Shown here: positions 1-33,200 of the stretch, in pieces
Numbering within the stretch: position 1 is the stretch's first letter
Layout: each line of letters opens with the position of its first letter
Source of the DNA: Gadus chalcogrammus
Lineage: Eukaryota > Chordata > Actinopteri > Gadiformes > Gadidae
Reading direction: 5' to 3'
DNA length: 64,000 nucleotides
Assembly: GCF_026213295.1 (NCBI RefSeq)
Contig: NC_079414.1
Location: forward strand, 15,348,607-15,412,606
Notes under the pieces: model-generated
The model's input: the letters and a program-made list of their open reading frames with translations, nothing else
Told to the model about the DNA's origin: nothing
Database searches by the model: none
Translations under genes and position numbers: made by a program

Positions 1-395
1 TAACAGGGAGCGGGTATAAATGATTTCACTAGAGGACTACACATCATAGCCATGTAACGGTAAAACCGTTAAACAGCTAGCGTAGTGTTCAGTCACAATG
101 GGAATACTTACGGATTTAACTATAACTCTGTTGAGAATCTGTTGATCAGAACCACCAAAACACGCCCAACTACATTCTAGATCTAGATCTGAGTTTGTTT
201 GGGGAATAGAAATTGGATCGAGGGTGTTTTTTAGTTTTTCACTTGGTCTCTCGATCACTCAACAACATGCACACGATCAGCCAGAAAATCAAGTAAAAAA
301 ACAAAACTGTATTTCTGTTCGAAACCGCAGGCATCGAACACCTTAAATATTCTGAATCGACTCGCATATATAGATTATTGTTATTAGCCTTTAGA
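1..395. other. Sequence downstream of herc3, nothing recognised
   Basis: A/T-rich DNA with only short, unsupported open frames. I see no exon of a neighbouring gene, RNA gene or clear transposon. Confidence 0.4.
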
Positions 396-401
396 TTTAT
401 T
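396..401 (-). terminator. herc3: Candidate herc3 polyadenylation signal (AATAAA on minus strand)
   Basis: TTTATT on the plus strand reads AATAAA in gene sense, about 500 nt past the herc3 stop codon. If it is used, the long GT array at 583-748 lies in the 3' UTR and is transcribed as CA repeats. Many other A/T-rich hexamers exist, so this is only a candidate. Confidence 0.35.
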
Positions 402-582
402 TGTATTAAAAAAAATTCTAGCTAATGATCACAGCATCGGAAACAAATAGAAAAATAAAACTGCTAACAGAAAGAAGAACTAAAAGCAAGTGGCATCCAG
501 GATTATAACAAAAAAAGATAACATGTCTTAAAGTGTCTTATCCATTCCCTAATCCCATGTTTCACAACCTGTGACATAATCC

Positions 583-748
<166 letters not shown>

Positions 749-897
749 TAATCCTCCTTTCATTTCAGAGTCATCAGCAAATAAAGTGCAGTAGCCTTGG
801 CCCTGATAACCCCAGAGACCCTCCCCACGTCCCCCTTCCCCCCTCACCCTCTCCACAATACACAGTCCCGGGGCCCTTCCCCATCCCCATCCCCCGG

Positions 898-22144
<21,247 letters not shown>

Positions 22145-22322
22145 TGTGGTGGTAGTGGTGGTAGAGGGAGGAGGGTCAGGCGGGAGGGGGGGGGGCGGGG
22201 GGGGGGGGGGGGGGGACACCACTTTGAGGTGGTTTTGAGGAAGATGAATATTAGGGAGGGGGAAGGGGGATATTTCTTAGGCTGGGGAGCAGCCCAGACG
22301 TCTCCCCTTGTTAGTCACTATC
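22145..22322 (-). other. herc3: herc3 5' UTR portion of the first coding exon
   Basis: On the minus strand a good acceptor (pyrimidine-rich, ending TTTCAG) lies just above 22322. The exon then runs into the herc3 ATG at 22144-22142. The stretch contains a long C-run in mRNA sense (G-run on the plus strand, about 22187-22215) followed by ACC repeats. An in-frame upstream ATG at 22222-22220 would add 26 Pro/Thr-rich residues. I chose the inner ATG because MLCWG is the conserved start of HERC3 and HERC4 proteins. Confidence 0.6.
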
Positions 22323-23142
22323 CTGAAAGAAGAGAAAAGGAGTGTGAGGTGTGGGATGTGGTTGGGAAAACACGCCTGGGAATGGATTTAACAGTGGGTG
22401 TGGTTGAAGATGATGCAAACACAGACGCGGAGGAACGGCGTGTTTAAATAAACCTTGTCACGTTAATCCCCGTTTAAGCGGTTCCAATCGCCCCATGCTT
22501 TAGCCGCAATCCAGTCTATTGATGGACAATACTGACAGGTGGCCTAGGTAATAGGCAAGAATAAAACACTAAAAAGGGACTAAAAGTGCTAAAAGCTGCA
22601 TGAATGTAACGTTAGGAAAGATATCCGATTTAAGAAATAGAGGAACATGACGAAAAAAAACATTTGCAAAATAGACACGATTTTATTAAAGATTTACATT
22701 TTATAGAACTAGGGATCATTATACTCTTATATCCTAAAATACCTTTAATTTTGATTAAATAATCTCTGAACTTGTGTGAGCAAACTAGATGTTTGCTGCA
22801 GCTTCTTGTAGCATGATTTGTTCTCTAGTTGGGACGTTAGCCTGTGCTGTAGTGATGCATGATATGTCGACGCACCTATATGAAACGTTAGGCCCAACGT
22901 TAGTGCAGTAGCGGTCAGTTCCTCAGTGTAATATATCGCCATAAAACATATTAAATGTGAGAAGCTAAAGCTGATATCGATGTCTACACACTTGGCTCAG
23001 TATCAGTTTGCAGCGTAAGCGACTTATCCCCTGCTAGACATTCCGCCTTATTACAGCCTACTGGCTATTGTTATTCTCTTAACATTGTAATGTAACTGTT
23101 GTATGTTTAATAAGGGTTTATCAGACAAAAAGCAGTATTTAC

Positions 23143-23300
23143 CTAGAGATTGGCATTCCGTCATTCTGGAGATGGGGCGTTTTGATCAAACACACGTAAT
23201 AGAGCAATAACAAGGAAGTGACTCAACTGACGTCGCCGAACATGTGACTGCGCTGTCAAACTCCTGTGTTTACCATGGATCTGCCGTGATTGGATAATCC
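23143..23300 (-). promoter_or_regulatory. herc3: Probable herc3 non-coding first exon and promoter region
   Basis: On the minus strand a good donor (CTCTAG|GTAAATA) lies at 23143/23142 and could splice to the acceptor at 22322, giving a non-coding first exon. Just upstream are a TGACGTCG cAMP-response-like element at 23228-23235, an ETS-like GGAAGTG near 23213, and an inverted CCAAT box (ATTGG) at 23289-23293. I see no ISRE here, unlike the neighbouring paralogues. The exon and promoter are inferred from motifs; the transcription start is not visible. Confidence 0.45.
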
Positions 23301-24090
23301 TCTGACCCAGGATTTCTTTATTCTACCTCTATCACTTAATTGTTATTGGGTAAATAAAAATAGAATAGGTTTGTTTATTTATTATTGGAAGTGCACTGTA
23401 TGGACATTAAGATCTCTTTAATCAAAGCATTGTTTTGCATCACAGATTATTTTTATAACTGAATTGATTTGTTAATTAATGTATTTTGAGCGGTAAAGTT
23501 ACAGCAGAAAGCAGATGCATCTTTTTTGATGCACAGCGAAATATTGCCTTAGTTGATGTATTTTTTTATTGCTTGAAGATGACATGCACATTTGTATCCC
23601 TCAAATTTCCTTCGCTAGTAGAAGATCAATAAAATAATGAACAAGTTCACAGCCTCACAATAAGATGTATTTGTTACTAAATTATATTCTCCAGGAATAA
23701 ACTATTTCTCCTAGACAATTTGCAACACAATCAAGACACCAACACATACATATTATACATTTAAATTAAAAACATTTATTCCAAAGAGTTAATTACTTTA
23801 AACATAGGGGCCGAAGCAGATACCAATATTAGGGAGTCAAAAATTACAGAACTTAATTTATCAACCAATATTCAAAATATAGCTATATCGTTAGTCTGTG
23901 TGTATATTGTGTAGGTGGAGCATCTCTATTGGATTTGAGCTCTCACCTTCCAGCAATGCTTTGGGCCTTGGCAACATAGCATTCAAGTTATAAGCTAAAG
24001 GTACCAATTACACCCGGAACATGATGTAAAGCTGTGTTGGGAGTGTTAACGTTGTGCTCAGTTAACGTATTAAGAAGTTCACCCGGCACA
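23300..24090. other. Intergenic between herc3 promoter and copy A 3' end
   Basis: A/T-rich, with no exon, RNA gene or clear transposon apart from a short repeat at 24019-24090 that resembles the flanks of the hAT-like element at 24939-26206. In mammals PIGY/PYURF lies between HERC5 and HERC3; no frame resembling it is present. Confidence 0.5.
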
Positions 24091-24091
24091 G

Positions 24092-24097
24092 TTTATT
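24092..24097 (-). terminator. Candidate polyadenylation signal of copy A
   Basis: AATAAA in gene sense, about 195 nt after the copy A stop codon (24293-24295). Position is plausible for a short 3' UTR; not otherwise supported. Confidence 0.35.
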
Positions 24098-24292
24098 TAC
24101 ATTTATATATCAACACCATTTCACCAAGCAAATTGACAGAACATTTTATAAAGTATATAATTTGCCTGGCAACATTCCCTCCATCAAAAATAATTACAAG
24201 CCAACAGAAATATAATTCAACTTTCCATTTAGACTCTGTTTCATCTAAAAAAAAAATAACAAGATAATTGCAAGCAATCTTCTGAAGCTGTT

Positions 24293-27200
24293 TCACTTTC
24301 GTCCAAAACCATCGCAAAACTCAACCGCATGAAGCAGTTTCTGACGAAGCGTTTGGATGTTGCTGTAGTTGGGGAGATTCAAGATCCAGAAGCAGGTCTC
24401 AGCCATTGGAAAGTACAGCTCAGGCTGTGGGTAACGCGTCAACTTGATAATTATCATGATCGATGAACTGCGAACTTTGGGAATTCGGTCCGTTCCAGTC
24501 AGGAATTCTTAAGGAGGGCAAAAGGAAGTTTTACATGTTAACATCTATTGGTCGATATAAAATATCTAAGATTTTAAGTGATATAATAATGGACGCAATC
24601 AATCAAATAGCAATAATAATGTATACAAGTTATGATAAGTTGTGTTGAGTTTTATTTACTGAGGAAGTCCTTCTTCTGTTCCACGGAGAACTCGGTGAAG
24701 ACACGCCAAAAGTTTTTGATGATTTCATCATTGGGTGTGCAGTACTCATATGCAGCATTCTGTAGAAAATCAAAGTGCAAAAAAAAAAAAAAAAATCTGC
24801 ATTCATTTATTTCTCTAAGGCTTATGATAAATATCCAAGAAATAGCTGAAAATGAACATCACAGCAACTCACAGCACCACTGCTACAAAAACATCTAGGG
24901 GAAACACTGCAGAACATCATGTTAAACTGTGTTGGGAGCAGTGATGGGCAGTAACGCGTTAGAAGTAAGGCCTTACTGTAATCCAATTACTTTTTTCAAA
25001 TAACGAGTAAGGGAGGGATTACAATTGCAAAAATAGTAATTCGATTACTTTTAATTTCCTGCAAGCAGCCTGCGTTACTGCGTTACTAACCCGTGATTTA
25101 TTTTTGCCATAGACAGTAAAATAATTTGTGATTTTGCCGTATTTGCTTTTTGAGACTGTCTCGTGACAATGACGTAGCCTTTAGCGGCGCAACGTCTTGA
25201 AGTAAACAACAGACACGTGTGTGCAAGACTCTTTCTTGTGTTAGGCGCACATGGCTAATTTGCATACGTGCACAGGATTCGCTGGCTCCGCAAGACAAAT
25301 AATACAACATATTTAATACTCTCTATCCGTCTATCTATCTATCTATCAACGCATGGGTCTAGTTTTAATATGATGTATTTTGTGTATGTCCAGTCAGACT
25401 TGTTGTCTCCCTTGTTCTGTGTGGTCTTGTAGGCTATACTGTGTGAGCCGAATCACCGTCCTTTATGAATTCCCGACGTGTAGTTTGGTATTAATAAAGA
25501 CTTGACTAGGCTATTTATCTATCTAGGCTATTAGTCAACAGTTATCCGCCAAAGGCGAAGTGAATAGTGGGGAGTAGCCGACGAGACTGAAGGTATATTT
25601 GTTGTTATCAGCTGACATTTTGCGATGAGAACAATATAGAGTTTTAGATGTCAATCATGGGATATTGCCCAATATCCCGAGATAGCGAACCAATCAAATT
25701 GCGCCATCTTAGGAGGTTCACGTGTAGCATATAACTATATATAATATCTATGTATTTATCTATGAAACACATCCTTCCACACACACACAGTTCAAACACA
25801 TACGCATTACTCCTCTCTGCACTGCAACTGTTAAAAGATGTAAATGTTAATAGAGACTTTGGTTTTAATTATTTTATGGCTGTATTTTATTTACATCTAT
25901 TCGAATGAAGGTGTGTATACACACCAAAACGATTTTCTTTAAATGAGACTGTTGCATTTAATTTATTTTTTTGTCTGCAATGTGCATAGCTAAAAAGATT
26001 GACACTGATAAAAACAAGTTTTAAAAAAGTGTATTCAGGTTGTGTATAGCTAGTGTGTTTTTGAAAAGTAACTAAGTAAAGTAATTAGTAAAGTAACTAG
26101 TTACTTTTGAAAATAAGTAATCAATAAAGTAACTGGATTTCTTTCTTGGATAAGTAATCAGTAATCAGTAACTAATTACCTTTTCCAAGTAACTTGACCA
26201 ACACTGGTTGGGAGTGTTTATGTTGATGTGCTCAGTAAAAGCATTCAGAGGTTCTACCGGCACATTAGAGGATACATTAAGAGATAATTAATAAATCGAC
26301 CCCATTCCTAAAGTTTTCATATTGGTCAGCATATCGGCAAACATATTCGCCGATACTGATATATCTGAAACAGGCCAATATCAGCCGATAAAATCTGCAA
26401 ACAGATATTTCTGAGGGCTCTCAAAGCTAAATTCTGTGCTGTCTTTGAAGGGTTAGCGTTGAATGTCTGACCTGTCTCAGATCGTCCCAGTTGAAGACCT
26501 CCTCTCCCTTGAGGAGCGTCATGAGTTGATCAGGGAGGAACATTCTCCACTCAGGTGAAGGGCAGCCTTTAGTGAAGCCTCTCTCGAACTCCTTGAACTG
26601 ATGCTTCACCGAGCGGCTGAACACCATGTCCACTTGGAGGTCCACATATTTCTGCCTGGATTAGAGACACGTGTCTGTGAAGCATTGTAGTCTGCTCTAA
26701 AATCTCATAGAATTACAAACACACGCACCAGCCACACACTCCATTGCATGCATGCCATGCATACATACCTGAACACACAGACACGCGCCTGTTATAAACA
26801 GGCCATGTCCCTGAGGAGGTCACCACTTCATCCAATGATAGGGCTAGGTGATCTCGGGTCCCAAATTTGTTACTTAGTTATTTCAGACTTAGTGGGTTCT
26901 TGGATGTCTCAAGCTTGCTTGTTGGGCAATGAAATGGGATGTGACAAGGCTTGGATAAATGGTTGGGGTAAATTGGTTTGACCCCCCCCTGTTACCCGGA
27001 TAAGGGGGGGGGGGGGGGGGGAGTTCAGAATCCCGATCCATTTACCGATCGGGATTCTGACCGAGATGAGGAAGGCTTGTTTCGACATGGCACAACCTAC
27101 TGCCAGTTATAACCGGAGGACATTGGAGAACCTTTTAGAAAAACAACTTGAAACCAAAAATGCTGGACACAGCTAATGCCTAGGGCCGCCCCTTCCTGCG

Positions 27201-30200
27201 ACCAACACATAGCGGCATTCCCGTTGCCGATGTGGTGGGCGTCTGAGCGATCGACGCCGAGCTAGGGGGCCGCTATCGTCTTCCTTCGCTGTGTGGGTCA
27301 TTTAATTGATCCTTTTGGTTGTTTCATGTAAGCAAGCCGTGTAAGTTTCTGTTGTCCACTACACTGGGTCGTCAGGCTAGAGAGTGGTTCATGCCCTGAC
27401 AGACGATGAAGCCCTTGTCTTAGGAGCAGTGGTTAATTTGAGCCGGATCCTGCCGGAACAAGATCCGGCACCTCTTAATTTTGGCCTCCCAGTGTTCCGG
27501 TACTTATTTGGGCAGATCCGGTACCTCTCATATAAAAAATAAAAAATTGTTAAAATAATAATATGCATACATAAATTTACAGAACAAATCCTAAGAATTT
27601 CATGTTGTTTATTAAGATTTAACGTCATTTGAAAATGTCGGAGATCTGTTGACGCACTGAAAGGAGCGGGCCAACATTTACCACGCCCGACAGTTTTGAA
27701 ATTCGCCGCATCTGAGGAGCAAGCAGCGAGGAAAAAACGATGCATGAACACATGCATGTGCGCCACGCACAAGTTAATAGAAATTACGATAAATTAAATA
27801 TCACAGAGCAGGATTGTGAACGTTTACAATTTCTCTTGTCAATTTACAATCGGCAAAATGTGCCAGCGTTGGCCGACTAACTCTTTTTAATTAGGATATT
27901 GAACCTCCGCGCCTCCTCTTTGCAACGGAATTTGTTTAAGATATAAAAACATTTAATTGAACATACACACATTAAAACAGATATTTTAGTTTTTAAATAA
28001 ATAGTTGGAAACTAAAATTCATGTTTCCCACAGTGTGCCTCTCTGGCATTGAGCGGGTCTTCAGGATCGCACTCTGCACAACCCAGTCGTTGAAAAAGTC
28101 ACGGTCAAGCACGACTCCGTAACCGACGCTTTCCAAGCATCGTGGTGATGGCAACATTCTCCGCTAAGGACAGGATCTCACGGAGGGAGGCTGCTGCTTC
28201 GCTGTACATTTTCTCCAGCCGCACAGTCCTAGTTTGGCGACATGGCACTGCGTAATCTGACTCGAGAAATGCGATCATATCGCGGAAGACTAACACGTCA
28301 CATCTCTGGAAAAGACTGCCGTATTTAAAATAGCATGCATATGCATCAGTTATATTCTCAATTTAATTTACAGAGCAATCCCAGCAGAGTATTTAGGTTA
28401 ACTCTATAAGAGACTTGGATTAGTGTGTGTCTGAAAGGGGGGGGGGGGGGGGGGCATGCCATCACGATGGTGGCCCTCCATCCTGATGTCAGTCAGCCAT
28501 CACGACGGACGATGACATCGTTCATCGGCGCACAACCCTAGTAGGCAGTGTATTTTTCTTTGTTCCATTACCTCTAACCCCCGTACTAAGTCGCCGGATC
28601 CACCCCCCCTCTGCGTTCCGGGACCTCCCACTTTACAAATTAAGCACTGTTTAGGAGGCTTGTGATCTCTCTGCCCAGTGTACCGTGACACTTGCAAATA
28701 CATACTGTACATACATACATACACACCTGTTGACTTTGGTCAATGGAATGGACTTTCCATTAGGTAGAAGATCCAAATCTTCTGCATCCTACAGAATTAA
28801 AGTTGGTGTAAAATTAGAGTGAGGTCTCCATTGTAAGTGCTTTTAAACAGGGTTTAAATCTCATTGGCTCTTACCCCTCCGAAATCTAAGTCTAGGTCTC
28901 TAACAGCCTCCTCTTCATCCTCGTCCAGCAGCTTGATGAAACTCCTTTTGGGAGGACAGTTTAAGTTAAGACAACCCCATCAAATTGTAATGAAACACAG
29001 GTGAATATGCCAATACAACTGGTAATTTAGCATAGTATGGAGGTTAATACAACTGGCAGTATATTATAGTAGCATAAGAAAGTTGTAGCATAGAATAGCA
29101 TTACAGATAATGATATTATATAGCAACGGATAGTGTTGTATAGCATAGTATAGAGCAGGGGTACTCAAGTAGAAATGATGAGGGGCCACAAAAAAAAATT
29201 TCAGTGACTCAAGGGGCCGGTCGGTATACGTGTGACTGAGGCCGATATATGCTCTGTTTTAGACGTAACGCGTAAGCACGTAAGATACATAACCCCCCCT
29301 TGCGCGGTAAAATATCCCCCCTTACGTGCTTAAGTGCGTCGGCCAAAATTCCTGACTATGCGACTAAAACACTACGGCCCTACGCAGCTCGCAAAGACTG
29401 TGATTGGCCAGCTAACCACATCCTTTCAGGAGTCTCACATTTCCGGTTTTACAGCATAATAGCGCCATTTTTAAAAGGCCGTGACAGAAGCAAATGAAGA
29501 ATTTTGAAGAAGGAGAAGAAGAAAACACAACAACGAATTATGATAATTATAAATATAAACAAGCCAGCGATTTCCACTTCCACGCCCACAGATTCGTTCG
29601 TTGCTCCCCCTACTGTTCTGGCGGAGAATCCCCTTGCAATACGCGCAATCCTTAAGGAACCTTAAAGGAACCGTAAATCAAAACTTGTCTAAAACAAGTC
29701 CCTTGTGTAAATTACGTGCTTACGTCTCTGCGTCTAAAACGACCCTAAATCGGCCTTGACTGCTGCTGAGATGGACTGTCTGCCTCGAGTTTGGGAGGGC
29801 TGGAGCGGTCTGTGGGCTGGAGTACTATCTGTTTATCGTTGTAACCCCCAGCCTCGTATTGAGATCGCGGCGCGCGTTTTCAAAATAAGAGCGCCCAGCA
29901 CGATTATTTTTTTTTTTATTTTTTTTTTTTTAATAATTAAAAAAACTTTTCAAAACAGCTCGAGGGCCATTAATAGACACCCCGCGGGCCACAAAAGGCC
30001 CGCGTGCCGCTACTTGAGTATGACTGGTATAGAGTATACTATGGCATATTATAGCATGTCATGTAATGTATAGCATAGAATAGAAGTACTGTGCAACAGT
30101 TGGCGACAGCTCCATGAGGTCGTCCAGGGTTGGCTTCAAGCCCAGGAGCTTCTTGAAGAGAGCCATGGGGAAGGGGATGTTCATCAAGCACTGGTTATAC

Positions 30201-33200
30201 AGAGCCATGCCACAGAGCGTGCCCAGTAGGAAGAACTCATCAGTCAGCTGGGCGACCTGGAGAAACCAATCAAAACTGGTATCTTTGTCAGTCACCATGG
30301 TTACTGTACAAGTTCATTTACTTTTCTCTACACACAATCCCCTATTGCACCCATAGTGGTAAACTAAATTCATTATTGCTATCTATGCTTTATGCCTTCA
30401 TCATTAATCTCGAAGTCAGTTTCTTACTGCTACTATACTATTGTTTACGTACCTTCTTGCTGAACCAGGCCACTCCTTCCTTATTCACTTCAAGTATTTG
30501 TGGTTCTGCCTCCTTAAGTTCTTTTGCAAGGGTGTTAAAGAATTCCAATGACACACCTCCATCGTCAAGGCCATCTTCCTCCATAAACTTCACCTGTAAA
30601 CATAAGAGGTTTACCTTTTAAACAATGAGCCAAGGTATTCATATTATAACGATACCAGGTACTATCTATGATTGTTTAATAAAATAGATGCATGGCATGT
30701 TGTTTATCTTATCTTGAGAAATGGACTAGAATTTATACATTGATTCAGAACAACTTGAGACCAATTGAATAAATACACAATAAAAAGAAGCCATATACTA
30801 TGCTAAGATTATGGATAACATAACAAGAAAGAAAAAATGTCAATACACACATTTAGCTAGATTTACCCAAATGTTGGCTAGAGTTATCAGAATTGCACCA
30901 ACATTAGTACCATGTACGTTAACTGGGGCAATGATTTGCTGACCAACCTTAAGTTTTAATCTTGGGTCATGGAAAGAAGTCCGCAGACATATTAAAGTGT
31001 CCTTCAGCACTGTGCCTCGGTGCACATTGAATTGAATGCTTCCTGGCTGCAAATTCTGATATTCACAGGGTGGAGGGAAAGGCAAGAGTAGGTAAAGTCA
31101 AATCCGTTTACAGTAAAGTATAGTCAAGTACAGTATAGTAGAGTAAAGTATAGTATCCTCAAGTAAAGTGTAGCATAGCAGGTAGAATATGACGACATGA
31201 ATATCACTGTATGGCATTGTATGGTAGAACATTGTATAGCATGATGTAGCATAAATCTTAATTAACCTTACAGTGTCAATTTGGCTCTTAACACCGCAGA
31301 AATCAACACATTGTGTGGTAGATGTGGAACAATAATCGTATTGGCTCTATGAACTCGATTTATTGACAATATCCTTTTCAATAAATATAATCTCACCGTG
31401 GCATTGATCAGATGATACATCCACAGCTTCAGCTTGCATTCTACGGGTAGAATGCAAGGGAACTTCACCAGAGACAACAAGATTCTCTATATATAGAATA
31501 ACAATTTAGAGGTTATATCTTGATGCATACAAGACAACATTTGAGCAATCTCTTCACACATAATTGGCGCAGCTAGTTCTGGCAGGACACTCTACTCAAT
31601 TTAAGACCTTCCATCCCAACCAAATGGGGGATTATATATTGCTCCCTGTTTTCAAATGTCGGTATGCTGTTGGTATTCTGTATCTGACAACTGTATGTCC
31701 TGCTTTAAATCCTACAGCAGGGAGCACCAGGTAAGAGTGGAACCAAGCCATCTACATGAATGACTCCTGACAGAACAGGAGGTAATGTCTCCAACCACGT
31801 ACAAAATAATAATTGGTGTTGTTTATTATCCTTAGTCCATCGTTGTCCACCTCCACATGGTAGATTAATCTGTGCTCCTTCTCTGCTTTCAAGGAACACA
31901 GTTCTACAAACTGAGGAGAAGAGAAAAATATTGTTAGATGCAGCGATATCTATTTCTATCATTAATTACCGAAAATATAAATACCTCATTACTTTTTTAA
32001 GTAACTTAGTTATTTGAGGTCACTATTATCAACCTAGTATGTTATAGAGCTGAATATAAGAGCACTGGGATATGTAACTATACACTCTTACAGGTGTTGG
32101 TAATAATCTGTAATAACATTAGTGATCAATTGACTGTTAACTCATCAGAATCACATAGGTCACACAGGATTCTTATTTCACTGATTGTACAATAAATAGA
32201 AACATACAGATAAATGTTGAAGATACAAATGAGCTGGTCCGCATTAATGTTTAGACCTAAACAAAGCACCAAATAGTAGTTGTGCAGGAAACTTTTATGG
32301 TATTGCTGGATAAAGTTCTTCCAGTTGCATATTATGTTGGTGGAGCCAAATAATTAATAAATAAACTATAAAATCATGATCTGTTGGAGCTTATTAATGT
32401 TAATTAATAAGTGGACCTTTAGGGTTGTATAAAAGCTTTATGATTATCATCGGCACTCAGCCTTTGGCCTTGTATTTATGACCAAACACTACCATTCTAA
32501 TCCTCAGTAGAACAGCAATACCTTTGCTTGATATTGCTTAAAGAGAGAGAGCCTCATATAAAACTTTTTTTTTTTCGCAAGAGGTGCCTAATTATTATTT
32601 TGTTAAATACTCACCGTCTCGATAGTATTTATGACTGTCGTCACATGGAAAACACTATCTGCGAGGCACCGTGAACCTTTACTGCTGGCCTGCAGTCAGG
32701 ACAACATTATTATTCAGTTATCCAGCAACACACTTAAATCTACAACTTCAACTAAAACAACTTAGATTGAATTCAGATACATGTCATTACAGGGGAATCA
32801 TCACATTCGTATATTTTTCTAAAATAAATGGGTACTGATTCATACACGTGAATAGAAAAATTACATTTAATTCAACATCGAGGCCCAACAAAATAGTTGG
32901 CCTATTGACCAAATTGGAACAATATAGAATGAAAATCCGTCTGAAAATAGAATGAAAAGACGGTTGGCTTCATGTTTAGTGCTCTTATGCAAGAAAATAT
33001 CTAAGTGTGATGGTTCCCCTTTGAGGAGCAGCTAGGGGGGTTTAGGAACCTTGTCCTAGATTAGGCTGCAGATGTGGTTGACCTTTCGAACCTTAGGAGT
33101 CGAACACAACTTGCCACTAAGCTTATCCTTCCACTTGACTTGAATTTTGTCATCAGACATCCTCCACCATTTACAGTAAACACTCACAGAATGAAGCCTT

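Noticed and set aside
22145..24292. PIGY/PYURF or NAP1L5-like genes expected near mammalian HERC3
   Set aside because: No open frame in this interval or in the herc3 introns resembles them. Absence is judged by eye only.
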